Shown here piece by piece: positions 21,230 to 32,479 of a DNA stretch of 64,000 nt (within the stretch, counting starts at the first letter, position 1; each line of letters begins with the position of its first letter). Source of the stretch: Chloranthus sessilifolius (taxonomy: Eukaryota; Streptophyta; Magnoliopsida; Chloranthales; Chloranthaceae). Under the pieces are notes generated by a model, which ran no database searches, had not been told where the DNA came from, and saw nothing but the letters and a program-made list of their open reading frames with translations. The stretch lies in NCBI GenBank assembly GCA_021018995.1, contig CM037597.1:9995299-10059298 (forward strand), in the 5' to 3' direction. A program made the position numbers and the translations under genes.

Positions 21230-21660
21230 TGTAGAAATTATGACAATCAAATACACACACACAACAATCAAAATACAAACACAAGATTTACATGATTCGA
21301 CAATTTGCCGATGTCCACAAGTGATGCTGAGTCCTTTCACTAATTTGTGAAAATTTGAGGTTACAAATCTCTCAGATCTCACCTCACTCAATACATAATA
21401 AAGAGTTTTCTTCTTTTCTATAACCCACATAAACCCTAACTAATTAGGTTTATATAATACAAGTATAAACACCCAAATAATATAGGATGAAAATACCCTT
21501 CAGTACTAGAATAGTTTGAATCCGTAGATGGAAGAGCCCCGAAGTCGTGGCCACAAACTCAAGTTTGTGGCCACGAACTTGAACCCGAAAGTTCAAGGTA
21601 GGGCACTTGTGGCCACGAGTTCGTGGTCGTGGCCACGAGATTCAAGGTACTATCCCAACA
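21230..21660 (-). repeat. 5-prime LTR of the RT-less copia element
   Basis: On the minus strand it starts TGTTGGGATAGTACCTTG and ends CATAATTTCTACA. It contains the long dyad built on GTGGCCACGAACTCGTGG-type sequence at about 21545-21640. Confidence 0.75.
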
Positions 21661-22560
21661 TATATGCATCCATTGTATGGTTCATTGGAGCAATCTTCAG
21701 TTTAAAAATGAAGATGATGAACCATTTTCCGAATATTACATTTGCATTATTGAGCTATCCAAGAGTGGAGAAAATTATACCAAATTTTGTGAAAATTATA
21801 CAATCATTAATAATCGTATCCATAAATAAATGGATCATTATCAATCAATCAAGCTTGTTATGATTGAATTTTAGTCAGTGTACATAACAATCGATAAATC
21901 AAATGGAAGCCTAACAAAAAAAAAACCCTAACTCAAATCAAAGGATCAAAATTAACAAACAAATATAAAAAAAATCAGAGATAGGAAATCTAAAACACAA
22001 CTTCAACATCTTAGTTTAGGAGAGGAGAGTACCTAACATCGAAGTTCCCGTATTGCTATGTGGAAACAGGGAGGTTTGTAGGGGTTTTCAGAGGAGGAGA
22101 AGATAGGAAATCTAAAGTAAAATGTGTTATTTTTAAGGGGGAAAGGATATATGGGTTCGATAACATGGATCACAAGCCTATTTTTTAAAATCTATAGGGG
22201 CATTTTTTTGTACACCTCAATAGAGTTATCGCTGACCCGTCCAGTGCGAAGTTTGACTTCTGACAGTCTAGTCACGGCAGAAGTTCACTTCTGGTAGTCT
22301 CATGCAGCGATAACTTTGGTTTCTTGTACTCTCGTTCCATGATAACTTTGGTTTCCAGTAGAGTCGTTTCGTGACAACTCAATTTCTGGCAATCTGGTTC
22401 CGCGAGAAATTGTGTAAATTGATGTCGACATGTACTTATCGTTGTACTGTACAGAGAGTTGTTCAGACTTCAGACTGACTTGTTTAGTGAGAAGTTCAAC
22501 TTCACAGGCCGTCCATCGAGAAGATTTCGCCCGTTAGACTTGACCAGTGTTGCAGCCGAA
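21661..22560. other. Unassigned region with repeated CTTCTGGTAGTCT-like words
   Basis: From about 22240 to 22420 the sequence repeats phrases such as GAAGTTCACTTCTGGTAGTC, CGATAACTTTGGTTTCTTG and ATAACTTTGGTTTCCAGTAG. It looks like a degenerate tandem array, perhaps from an LTR. Overlapping open frames near 21530-21860 have no recognisable domain. No gene was supported. Confidence 0.4.
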
Positions 22561-22569
22561 GATTCAGTT

Positions 22570-22790
22570 TACACAGCCCCGGTTTCCAAACCATTGACTT
22601 TCTTAAATTAGATGATGGAGATCATTTTTCTTCCCAATCTCCAACTCAATAGATCTTCAGGTCACGACCGAGCAACCAAAGAGTAACATTTGGATTCCAC
22701 GTGACTCAAGAACCCTTCTCATGGTATGCAAGGATAACGTTCACTTTTTGGGGATGCGTGCTTCATCGAATCAATACAAACTTATCGATG
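22570..22790. repeat. Truncated foldback-family element
   Basis: Carries TTAAATTAGATGATGGAGATC, AATAGATCTTCAGGTCACG and TTTGGATTCCACGTG, the arm words of the family at 305-711, without a paired right arm. Confidence 0.4.
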
Positions 22791-22873
22791 AACAATTCTA
22801 CGGTATGTTAAAATTTTAATTAGAAATATAAACTTAGCTATGGACTAGTACACAATAAGTTAAATTTTTTTTG

Positions 22874-23256
22874 GGAGCCATTACTTGCACACGCTTTTCA
22901 AGTGATTGCACCGAATTAAAAAAAAGACATGGTATTTTAGGGACATGTGATATGCAAAAATGCAGTATGGGCTGTCTGATTTGAAGTTCATGATCAATAG
23001 ATCTCTGATGCATAAAATTGGAGCAAAACATAATACTTGTCATATGATCTATTGTAGTCAACTATTGAATTATATAATAGCCTTTGACTTCATTTAATCA
23101 AATGATGAAAATTGTATTTTGTTCTAATCTTTAAATCATGGCCTTCAAATCAAACAGTTTAGATAGTGTTTTCAAATAGTAAAGATTGCAAAACTTGGAA
23201 GTCTTTCTTTTAAAATTGGTGCAATCACTTAAAAAGCGTGTGCAAGTAATGGCTCC
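22874..23256. mobile_element. Mutator-like MITE, second copy of the 2406 family
   Basis: Starts GGAGCCATTACTTGCACACG and ends CGTGTGCAAGTAATGGCTCC, a perfect 20-bp inverted repeat that continues inward. The interior matches 2406-2818 along its length (GATTTGAAGTTCATGATCAA, GTCATATGATCTATTGTAGT). The flanks share TTTTTTG, in a T-rich context that makes the duplication length hard to set. Confidence 0.8.
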
Positions 23257-23519
23257 TTTTTTGTTTAATAGTAAAGTTCATTTTTTGATAAGTTCAAATT
23301 TTATTAAAAAAACATTTTATCAACTTATTTAATGGACAGTCCATTGGTAAGTTTTATTTAAACTAAAAAACAGAATTACCCTTGTTAATTTTCTCAAAAA
23401 AAACAAACAAACAAGAATTGCCCTTATTAAACTTATCGAATGACCTTCACTCTTTTTCTCTCTTTCTCTAATACCCGATACCTGAGGAATACGCCGAAGA
23501 GGAGGATAGAACTGAGTAG

Positions 23520-23520
<1 letters not shown>
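23257..23520. other. Spacer between the MITE and the host-gene fragment
   Basis: AT-rich sequence, then CTCTTTTTCTCTCTTTCTC pyrimidine tracts leading into the CT microsatellite. It could be the promoter or leader of the fragment that follows. Confidence 0.3.

Positions 23521-23549
<29 letters not shown>
23521..23549. repeat. (CT)n microsatellite
   Basis: Fourteen or so uninterrupted CT units. CT tracts in leaders are common upstream of plant genes, and one candidate exon starts 64 bases downstream. Confidence 0.9.
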
Positions 23550-23550
<1 letters not shown>

Positions 23551-23612
23551 TTTGTACTTTGTAATTTATCGTTGAAAACCCTAATATTTAGGTTTTTGGT
23601 TTCATTATTCAG

Positions 23613-23713
23613 AATATGGAGCAGATGAAGAGCTGAAGGACATGGAAGAAGATGAAGCAAGAGCCCTTCGTCAGATACAGGCCAAATTCGAGAAGGAAAG
23701 GGCACCGCTCAAG
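23613..23713 (+). pseudogene. Host gene fragment: acidic coiled-coil exon
   Basis: Flanked by a good acceptor (TTCATTATTCAG) and donor (CTCAAG then GTAATT). One frame is open across it and reads YGADEELKDMEEDEARALRQ followed by IQAKFEKERAPLK. The LK-x-MEE-x-x-A-x-ALR-x-x-QAK-x-EKE pattern resembles the coiled coil near the N-terminus of plant nuclear poly(A)-binding proteins (PABN family), but the match is short and could be to another coiled coil. A weaker second acidic segment sits at 24282-24354, ending GACGAAG before GTATC. No RNA-recognition motif follows before the copia element at 24988 or after it, so this is a truncated gene or a captured piece. Confidence 0.35.
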
Positions 23714-24987
23714 GTAATTTCATTTTTAGGGTTTCTTTGTTGAAATTCCGTAGCTTGATTAGATACTCCGTAAAGAAAATCGCATAGCGGAATCATAGTA
23801 ACCAAATTCTCCCACATTTTGAAAATAGTGGTGAATAATTCTAAATTTTTGAAAAAAGAAAAAGAACAAAATTATAATTATTCACTTACTTTTTCAAAAA
23901 ATGGCAAGCTTCACTAATTTCCCAAAATTTTCCCATTTTTTAATATTTTCAAATTTTTTTTCCCCAATTTTTGATGAATTTTTCGAAGTTTTCCTAACCG
24001 ATTTTTTCCCGAACCCCTACTAGGTCACTATGAGTGGAATGCAGAAAACCTTGGTTGCAAATTAGTTTGGATGATTGCATAGCATTAGCAAGTGAAAAAT
24101 CATGGTTTTAGATTTACTTTGTTTAAATACTATTGAGAATTGAGATTGATCCTTCATAGCTACATTTTTGCCTTTGTTCTTTGTATTATCCGCCAAAATG
24201 TGTGGAGACTTAAATATGTCACTTTAGGAGATTCGTTTCTAATATCCAAACTGTAGAAGAGGGGAAATTAACCCCTTGCAGCCATTAGAGAGAGTTTGTA
24301 GAGGGTGAAGATGAAGCACATGAGGTTGAAGGAGAGGCGACCTTTATGGACGAAGGTATCATATATGTTATTGGCAGTTCTATTTTGTGTTAATATCAAA
24401 TTCTTGGGTTTCTCTGATTTTATATTTTTCGGGAGAAAATGGGAGAAGAGGTTGTAGATGAAAGGGAGGGAAAATCTAAAATAGTGAACAGTGTGTGTGG
24501 ATAAGGTACAACCAAGTTTCTCAAGGGGAAATATGAGAAGAAAAACTCCTTTGTTAGAGTTCTATTTGGTGATTGTTGTTATTAGGGTTGTCAATGGATC
24601 GGGCTAGCCCTTAGTTGCATGAAGCGTGTAGTAGGTTGGAACTGGGAGCATCATTAAAAGCTTAATATTGAATAGTTGTATGGTCGGAAGCGGGAGCGGC
24701 ATGCTAAGTAAAACATTCCTGCTTCTAGGGGCTAGCCTATGACCTGCCCTGGCCTGGTCTGTAAAATGAAAGGGCTATGACTACTTTCAAAGCCCGAGGG
24801 TTAGGCTAGGGCTTGACATATAAACCCACGATCATCATCCAGGCGGAGTTAGACTTACTTGCCTGAAGTCCGAAAGTTCGACCTAGCCTACCATATAATT
24901 ATAGGACCCGACTCTCCAAACCATCATAATACAAATTTTTTTGTTCAAATGGTTTTACATCATTATTGGTTTAGGATGTCGGAAATC
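23714..24987. other. Intron-like and repeat sequence ahead of the copia element
   Basis: AT-rich sequence to about 24540, then from about 24590 a stretch with GGGTTGTCAATGGATCGGGC and CTAGGGGCTAGCC words. This resembles a common plant repeat class also seen near 8518 and 37725. No further clear exon was seen. Confidence 0.35.
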
Positions 24988-25524
24988 TGTTAATTGGCTC
25001 TAACTTGTACAGGTCACTCGAGCGGGACCCAAGTTCGCTCGAGCGAGGTTAGCACCCAAAAGGAGCACTTACGGGTGTATGCCGCTCTAGCGGTTTTGGT
25101 TCTCGCTCGAGCGACCAACGCACTATTCAAAGGGGCGTTTTCTCTGGTTTTAGTCGCCCGAGCGACCCACGACGTTCAAGTTACGTGCAGGCTTTGTATT
25201 TGGCTAATTTCTCTTGGGTTAGAAGTAGGATTCGAGACTTCTACATAAAGGGAAAACCCTTGGGCGAATTGTAAGGGTTGAGATATCATTGTAAAGTTTG
25301 GAAAACCTATCTAGGATTTTGAGGAGAGCTTTGGTGAGGCTTGAGTGTTCTTGTATTCTTGTGTAATCATCAATATAGTGGATTAGCGCTGCTCGTGTAA
25401 GCATATAACCGAACCACGCAAATATTGTCTCTTGTGTGTTTGTGGTTGATTTTTTTCTATTTTGCATTCTTATTTGATCGTTCATCGTGAGATCGTTAGT
25501 TAATTTGAAAACTTTCGTGCAACA
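24988..25524 (+). repeat. 5-prime LTR of the copia element
   Basis: Runs from TGTTAATTGGCTC to TTCGTGCAACA. The first third has several dyads: CACTCGAGCGGG, TCGCTCGAGCGAGG, CGCTCTAGCGG, CTCGCTCGAGCGACC and GTCGCCCGAGCGACC. A possible TATA (CTACATAAAGGG) lies near 25237. Confidence 0.85.
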
Positions 25525-25526
25525 AA

Positions 25527-25540
25527 TTGGTATAAGAGAA
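25527..25540 (+). promoter_or_regulatory. Primer-binding site of the copia element
   Basis: TTGGTATAAGAGAA directly follows the LTR end and matches the initiator-methionine tRNA complement TTGGTATCAGAGC with two changes. Confidence 0.7.
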
Positions 25541-25564
25541 AGGTTTTATGTTCTACGATTGGAG

Positions 25565-26348
25565 ATGACATCAAAGTCCGCAAAGGTTTCGAACGCGAGG
25601 TTCGAGGTTGAGAAATTCGACATGAAGATCAATTTCGGCTTGTGGCATATACAAGTTCGGGATATCTTGATTCAACAAGGGCTGCACAAGGTATTAGAAG
25701 GGCTTTCGGGTAAGCCGACGAATATGTCCAATGGTGCTTGGGAAGAATTTGTACTTCAGGCGTGTAGTACGATTTGATTATGTCTAGCGAAGGAGATTAC
25801 GTACAATGTAATGCAGGAGAATTTGGCGGCCTCACTATGGGCCAAATTGGAGTCTCTGCATGACAAAATCTGTAACGAGTCGTTTATATCTCAAGAAACA
25901 ACTGTACAAGTTGCACATGAAGACAGATACTTTTCTCAACGAACATCTTAATGAATTCAATAGAATAATATCTGAATTATTAAATGTTGGAGAAGAGGTT
26001 AAGGATGAAGACAAAGAACTATTGCTTGTCTTCCCTCCCCGATTCCTATGAGCACCTTGTTACTACACTGCTCTATGAGAAGGATACTATTGAACTGGAG
26101 TCAGTTACATTGACACTGCTTTGTAATGACATGAGGAAGAAAGGCTCGGATAGTGATATACAAGCAAATGACTCGTTGGTTAGGGGGAGAGTAGAGGATT
26201 GTAAATCTGGAAGGGGTAGATCAAAGTTCAGATCTAAATCCAAAAACAGAAAGACAGTAGAATGCTACAAGTGTCACGAAAAGGGTCACATAAGAAGACA
26301 TTGGCCACATTTACAAACAAAGAGGGATAGTGCTCAGGATGTGAAGTA
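25565..26348 (+). pseudogene. copia Gag with zinc knuckle
   Basis: Starts MTSKSAKVSNARFEVEKFDM, followed by FGLWHIQVRDILIQQGLHKV, the usual N-terminus. A stop (TGA near 25776) and frame changes follow. The middle carries a TFLNEHLNEFNRIISEL block, and at 26262-26310 is a zinc knuckle reading CYKCHEKGHIRRHW. In that CCHC motif the last cysteine has become tryptophan. The protein cannot be made intact. Confidence 0.8.
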
Positions 26349-26439
26349 GAAAGGGGTCGTTGATGAGGCTGGTATAGGCGAACAAGTTCCGGATGATGAT
26401 GGAAAGGTGTTGCCAATGGTTTCAGATAAATACTCGAAG

Positions 26440-26800
26440 AATGCATGGATATTTGATTTAGGGTGCTCCTGCCACGTGTCCAAATAGGGATTGGTTCGCA
26501 TCTTATAAATAAGTGGATGATGGAATGATTTTGATGGGTAACAATATGACCTGTAAAACAGTTGAAAAAGAGAGTATCAGAATAAAGATGCGAGATGAGG
26601 TTGTGAGAACATTAACCGATGTACGCCATATTTCGAACTAAAGAAGAACCTCATACCGCTTAGTACACTAGACTCACATGGGCTTAAGTTTAAAGCTCAA
26701 GGTGGAGTTTTGAAGGTGACAAAGGGATCTCTAGTTATAATGGAAGCGGGAAAGGTTGGGAACCTTTACTTTCTATCAGACAGTACAGTGACAGGTGGAG
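26440..26800 (+). pseudogene. copia protease remnant
   Basis: WIFDLGCSCHVSK at about 26449-26487 aligns with the D-S/T-G active site of copia protease. The catalytic triplet reads D-L-G. Frame breaks follow, and the rest is traceable only as scattered words such as NLYFLSDSTVTGG at about 26760, which belongs to the GAG-pre-integrase join. Confidence 0.55.
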
Positions 26801-26865
26801 CAACAGTATCTATGTCAGATGATAGTGGTGTGTCCTCTATACAGTTATGACGCATGTAAGAAAGA

Positions 26866-27420
26866 GGGATGACAGAGTTGAATAAGCATGAATTGTTGAA
26901 AGGTGTAAAGGCCGACAAAGTTGACTTTTGTGAGCATTGTGTCTTCGGGAAACAGTGCAGGGTTAAATTCAACACAACGGTTCACACTACAAAAGGCACA
27001 CTGAATTATATACATTCAGATGTATTGGGGCCTTCAAAGGTCCCTTCTAAAGGTGGTGTCAAGTACTTCATCTCCTTTATCGATGATTATTCTCGATATG
27101 GATAGATCTACGTGATGAAGAGTAAAGATGAGGTGTTGAAAATCTTCAAGAGGTAGAAAATGCTGCTTGAGAACCAGACAGGAAGGAAGGTCAAGCGGTT
27201 GAGAACCGATAATGGTGGTGAGTACACCAGTGGACAGTTTCAGGAGTTCTGTGAGAACGGTATTATTAGGCACTTCACAGTGAGGAATACACCGCAACAG
27301 AATGAGGTAGTAGAATGTATGAATATAACTTTACTTGACAAGATAAGATGCATGTTGTCCAATGCGGGATTGGATAGAGTTCTAGGCCGAAACAGTCAGT
27401 ACAACGTGCTATCTAGTAAA
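26866..27420 (+). pseudogene. copia integrase
   Basis: The zinc-binding part has FCEHCVFGKQCRVKF. The core begins YIHSDVLGPSKVPSKGG and FISFIDDYSRYG, giving the first two catalytic-site contexts. The DNGGEYTSGQFQEFC block holds further conserved residues, and TPQQNEVVECMNITLLD is the family Q-Q-N-G-V-A-E-R equivalent with changes. In-frame stops at 27104 and 27156 or nearby interrupt it. Confidence 0.85.
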
Positions 27421-27634
27421 TAGATCACTGTCTACAGCAATATAGTGCAAGACTCCGATTGAGATGTGGTAAGGGAAGCCTGCAAATTATAATGCATTGA
27501 GGGTCTTTAGTTGCACAACTTATTATCATGTCAGAGATAGTAAAATTGACTCAAGGGCTAAAAAAACGATTTTCTTAGGGTATGCAATTAGTGTAAAAGG
27601 ATACAAGTTATAGTGTCTTGAGCAGAAAAAGGTT

Positions 27635-28054
27635 GTGATCAGCAGAGATGTGACATTTGATGATTTTCTTATGCGAACTTTTAGCAAACAAATCATGAAA
27701 ATTGGAGAAGAGGTGACGGAAGATCAGTTTGAGGTGGATTTAGAAACTCCTACAGTTATTATATTAGAGGTGGCGGAAGATCAGTTTGAGGTGGAGTTAG
27801 AAACTCCTACAGTTATTATATTAGAGGAAAGTGTAAAAACAGTTGAGAGAGAGCTAGAACAATTCTTAGCAGGTGGAAGACTCAAAAAGAATGTTAGAGC
27901 ACCAATTCGCTATGGTTACGAGGATATGGTTGCCTACGAGTTGATGTTAGATGACAATGACCCGTTTCCGTTCAAAGATGCAATCAATGGTAGACGTCCA
28001 CGAGAATGGAAGACCGCAATGGGTGAAGAGATGAATTCTCTTGACAAAAATTAA
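27635..28054 (+). pseudogene. copia linker between integrase and RT, with 19-residue tandem duplication
   Basis: MISRDVTFDDFL is the end of the integrase C-terminal region. EDQFEVDLETPTVIILE is then repeated as EDQFEVELETPTVIILE, a 57-bp in-frame duplication at about 27714-27827. It ends with DAINGRRPREWKTAMGEEMN, the conserved lead-in to copia reverse transcriptase. The duplication lies in the variable, disordered linker, where length changes are tolerated. Confidence 0.7.
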
Positions 28055-28069
28055 ACTTGGGAATTGACA

Positions 28070-28660
28070 GAGTTACCTAAGAGAAAGAGAACAATTAGGT
28101 GCAAGTGGGTTTATAAGAAGAAAGAGGGTTTTCCGGAGAGTAATGGTGCAATGTACAAAACATGATTGGTAGCAAAGGGCTTTGCGCAAAAGAAAGGCAT
28201 TGATTACAATGAGGTGTTCTCACCGGTTGTGAAACACACTTCAATCCTGGTTTTGTTGTCAATTGTAGCATAGTTGGACTTAGAGTTGGAGCAACTCGAT
28301 GTGAAAACAATATTTCTACATGGTGATATGGAGGAGAGAAGTTAGTGTGCAAATTGAAGAAGTGCTTGTACGGGTTGAAACAGTTGCCGAGATAGTGGTA
28401 CAAGAGGTTTAATACATTCATTGTGGGCCAAAATTATATTCGAAGTAAATACGACAACTGTGCTTACTTTAAGAGGTTAGCGGATGACTCATTTATTTAC
28501 CTTCTCTTGTATGTTGATGACATGCTCATAGCTACAAAGAGCATGGTGGAGATCAACAAGTTGAAATCTCAACTTGACATGGAGTTTGAGATAAAGGATC
28601 TTGGCGCAACAAGAAAGATTCTTAGGATGAAGATTAAGAGAGACAAAAAGAAATGATAGT
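28070..28660 (+). pseudogene. copia reverse transcriptase
   Basis: RTIRCKWVYKKK, LVAKGFAQKKGIDYNEVFSP and LEQLDVKTIFLHGD are the conserved palm and finger blocks. YVDDMLIATKS near 28511 holds the catalytic aspartate pair, followed by LDMEFEIKDLGATRKIL. Stops near 28164, 28273 and 28344 and a deletion around 28335-28350 break the frame. Confidence 0.85.
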
Positions 28661-29350
28661 TTTGTCTGACACAGAAGAGTTATCTAGAGAAGGTACTCTC
28701 ACGGTTTGAGATGGAGAACTTAAAGGCTGTGAGTACTCCATTAGCAACTCACTTTCGTCTTTCGGCTAGCATATCTCCTACTACAGATGAGGAGCGTAAG
28801 TCCATGACTCTTGTTCCCTACCCGAGTGCAGTTGGTAGCTTGATGTACGCTATGGTATGCACTTGACCGAATATTTCATAGGCTGTTAGTGTGGTTAGCA
28901 GGTATATGGCTAATCCAGGCAAGGAGTATTGGTAAGCAGTGAAATGGATTATGAGGTATATACGTGGTACCAAGGATGCCGGTTTGATTTTTTGCAGTGG
29001 TACAAATGATCAGTTATGCGGATACGTAGATTCAGATTACGCAGGGGATTTGGATAAGCGTCGGTATACAACGGGATATGTGTACACTATCAGGAGGTCC
29101 GACTAGCTGGAGGTCGATGTTACAGGATACAATGGTTTTGTCTATTATAGAGGCAGAATATATATAACAATAATAGAAGTAGTGAAAGAAGCATTATGGG
29201 TACAGGGTTTAGTTGGTGATTTGGGGATCGCACAGGAAAGTGTCAATGTGTTTTGCGATAGCCAGAGTACTATTTACTTAACAAAAAATCACGTATATCA
29301 TGCTCGTGCCAAGCACATTGATATACGTATCACTTCGCACGAGAAGTAAT
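28660..29350 (+). pseudogene. copia RNase H
   Basis: A YLEKVLSRFEMENLKAVSTP block joins RT to RNase H. LCGYVDSDYAGDLDKRR (about 29017-29067) holds the first catalytic aspartate context. The EAEYI context near 29154 and a CDSQSTIYLTKNHVYHARAK block followed by HIDIR near 29254-29330 complete the domain. Several frame breaks are present. Confidence 0.8.
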
Positions 29351-29568
29351 CGAAGATGGCGAGATATCTTTGAAGAAGGTGAGTACGAAGGACAATCTTG
29401 TGGATATGATGACAAAGGTGGTATCAGTGGTCAAGGCTAAACATTGTTTGGATTTGATCAATGTTCAGCAGGTTTGAACGCCCTCGGGGTGCTAGTGGCA
29501 GCGGTGATATGAGAATAGCGATGATCGGAAGAAAGAGTACATGGTGAAGCTTAGAGCTAGGTGGAGAA

Positions 29569-30112
29569 TTTTAATTGACTCTAACTTGTATAGGTCGCTT
29601 GAGCGGGAACCAAGTCCTCTCGTGCACGGTTAGCACTCAAAAGGAGCGAACTTATGGGTGTCTGTCGCTCGAGTGGTTTTGGTTCTTGCTCGAGTGAGCT
29701 GCGCACTATTCAAAGGGGTGTTTTCTCGGGTTTTAGTCACTCGAGCGACCCACGATGTCCAAGTTACGTGCAGACTCCGTATTTGGCTAATCTCTCTTGG
29801 GTTAGAAGTAGGATTCAAGACTTCTATATAAAGGGAAAACCTTTGGTCGAATTATAAGGGTTGAGATATCATTATAAAGCTTTGGAAAACCTATCTAGGG
29901 TTTTTAGGAGAGCTTTGGTGAGGCTTGAGTGTTCTTGTATTCTTGTGTAATCATAAATATAGTGGATTATCGTTGCCTGTGGACGTAGGCATATTGCCGA
30001 ACCGCGTAAATATTGTCTCTTGTGTGTTTGTGGTTGATTTTCTTCTATTTTGCGTTCTTAGTTGATCGTTCATCGTGATATTGTTGATTAATTTGAAAGC
30101 TTCTGCGCAACA
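29569..30112 (+). repeat. 3-prime LTR of the copia element
   Basis: Matches the 5-prime LTR throughout and ends GCGCAACA. Its first bases read TTTTAATTG instead of TGTTAATTG, so the terminal TG is lost. The dyads are less perfect (GTCGCTTGAGCGGG, GTCGCTCGAGTGG, GTCACTCGAGCGACC). Confidence 0.85.
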
Positions 30113-32479
30113 TAATCCATATTATGCATTGAAGGGAAATAAATCTTTATCCTCTGCATGAGTTGTTGAGAGCGATCTTCATTGTACATAGCTATATTTT
30201 TTGGTTTGGTTTTTTTGTCTTTTTCTTGTTTTATCCTCCAACTATGTGCTTGGATAGCTATATATTTTCCCAAGGTTGACTAGTTTAATAGTGCAAGATT
30301 ACCCTAACGGCCCTCGACAGTGAATACCAGTTCAATTTGAGTACTTTTGACAAGAAATCATGAAATGTGTTCCCAGGCCATCCACATCCCAAAAAACTCT
30401 GAGAGATACCCTTAAAACATCTAATCAAGAACTTCACTCCAACCAACCATCCAAAATTGCACACTATGTATGACATAGAAGTAAAAAATAGAAAGAGAGG
30501 TTGTGCCCCAAGTGGGAAAGAATATAGTCACATTCCTCACATATAAGATTAAGCCCCATACAAAGATATTTCGATCCAATTATCTTATGAGTACAATTTA
30601 CCTCCTTGCAGTCTGTAAGTCAAATGTAGTCATCTTCTTCAGCCACCCTTCTTATTCTTCTTCTTCTCGACCACAACTTCTCCAGCCACCCTTTTTTTCA
30701 ATGCAGTGTAAAAGAAAATTTTAAAAAAGATGAAGATGGTGGGTACCTATTGTCAGTTGTAAAAAACTGGCTGTGAGCACCCACTGCCAGTATTTTACAT
30801 TTGATGGTGGGTGCCCACCGCCAGTGTTATCACATCTGATGTTGAGTGGCTATATTCATGATTTCAATTGTTTTTTATAGGTTTGTAGCAGACTTGAGGA
30901 AGAAAAAGAAGAGAGTGCTTCAATATTGCCGGCGTCGTCGTTGCGACTGCCAGAGGTGAGTTGGGAGAAGAAGAATGAAGAAAAAACACCACTTATACAT
31001 GTAGGTGTCCTCTAATAATGATTCACCTCCAAGTGGGTTTAGGGTTTTATTTGTATACCTGACACTATATGAACTTGTCATGTGAAGCACAGGATCATCT
31101 TATGAATTAGATTCACCTCCAAGATGGCATCATATAACAATTTCTACCATGTGATCTAGAGCTAATAAAATGTGACGGAGAGATAATTTGCAATGTTGAA
31201 GGTGAATCTATTGAAGGCGAGAGCCACGTGTACCATGTGACAAGTCTTGATGAAAAAGTTGCCACAGGTCTTACTTGTTACTTGGTTTGCATTTCCTTCT
31301 TTTTTATTTGGAAAATTATTTCACAAATCTAGACTTAACTGGCACTTTCTAAACAGTCTTAGACTCGTAGTCTATTTAATACCGGCCAGGGGAGCACATT
31401 TTTCAATTAAAGAATGACTCTCCCGACTAGCTTCTCTGTTTAAAAGGTGGTAAGCATCATTAGATCTGTACACATGATATTGTTTCATCAAGACCTGCCA
31501 TGTGGAAGATGAACCCATCGCGTTGATTAGATTCATATTCAAGGTTTCAACCATCTCTAGAATGTGATTCACTTTCGTTCATATTTCAGGCTCTTGTTCC
31601 AATGCTAGAGATGAATTTTATGGTGTAATCTTGCTGATCCATCTAATGCATACAGTGACCAGATACTCTGTGTGGCAAGTTTGATGGAAAACAGTGTAAA
31701 ATCCAATCACGAAGTCGGTAGGATCCATTATTCCGATATTAAATAGAATCAATGGGGTGACCCTGACATCATAAGGTTATCAAGCTTTTGAAGAGCTTTT
31801 TTACTCTTATCAATCATGCAAAAGGTGAGGACACTGAAAAGAATGAGTCAGCATTTGATTAAATTCGACAACTACAAGCCTATCGATGAAGATGATCATC
31901 TTATGATCGACTTTCCTTAATTGACATTATGAAGCTTATGAGTTGCCTTATAGCCATGCAATCCTGTCAAGAACTGACTTCTATCTATTCTCATATGTCA
32001 GGATATTTTTGTAGATTCTGCTATAACAAAGATATATGGGTATTTTTTATTTTTTCTTTTTCGCAAAGGTTTATGACTTCCATAAGATAATGACATGATG
32101 CTACCTATGCCCCATTTTCACCGCAATAAAAAAAATTATAAAGTTTCTTAGTGGTCTTTTTGGCTATTGATCCTATAAAAACTTGACTTCAACATACTTC
32201 GAAGGGCCCTGATTAGTGACTACTGTGAATGACGATTTTTTATAGGATCGATGGGCTAAATGGCTCTTCATTAGCATGATAGTCTTATGATGCTAGGGAG
32301 GGACTATTAATCCATTAAGTTTTTAACCAATGGGGCTCCATCTGCATCATAAGGTGATCAGGCTTATTAACTACGTTTTCGCCATTAGATTTTATCAACA
32401 ATTGATCGATACAAATGCAGTTGAGCAGCAGGTTCAATAATTGGATCAGTCGGTTCTATAGTCTTGAGCCATACCATGG
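30113..32479. other. Region between copia and the F-box relics; repeats only
   Basis: A TTCTTCTTC tract lies at 30645-30668. Inverted GGTGGGTGCCCACCGCCAG-type words at 30730-30840 look like subterminal repeats of another CACTA-like element. A short inverted pair (ATTGATCCTATAAAAA and TTTTTTATAGGATCGAT) lies at about 32167-32254. Phrases at 31741-31790 and 32330-32360 share a CATCATAAGGT-ATCA core. No full gene can be supported, though some of this may be decayed F-box sequence. Confidence 0.4.

Larger units (their letters stand above)
18280..21660 (-). mobile_element. Internally deleted Ty1/copia retrotransposon
   Basis: On the minus strand the element runs from its 5-prime LTR (21660 down to 21230) to its 3-prime LTR (18588 down to 18280). 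A primer-binding site follows the first LTR and a polypurine tract (AAAGTGGAGATT) precedes the second. Gag, the GAG-pre-integrase segment and the integrase core are recognisable but broken by stops. Reverse transcriptase and RNase H are missing between about 18600 and 19140. The element cannot be autonomous. The 5-bp flanks TTATA and TATAT do not form a clean duplication. Confidence 0.8.
24988..30112 (+). mobile_element. Full-length, decayed Ty1/copia retrotransposon
   Basis: Two LTRs (24988-25524 and 29569-30112) bracket, in order, a primer-binding site, Gag with zinc knuckle, protease remnant, integrase, reverse transcriptase, RNase H and a polypurine tract (AGGTGGAGAAT). The flanks AAATC (24983-24987) and TAATC (30113-30117) fit a 5-bp target duplication with one change. 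The domain order with integrase before reverse transcriptase is diagnostic for copia. Many stops and frame shifts, and LTRs that differ by about one base in ten by eye, point to an old insertion. Its LTR matches the truncated LTR at 12945-13375. Confidence 0.9.

Noticed and set aside
21528-21863. 111-codon frame next to the copia LTR
   Set aside because: Its first half translates the LTR dyad, and the rest has no domain. Two overlapping frames are equally open.
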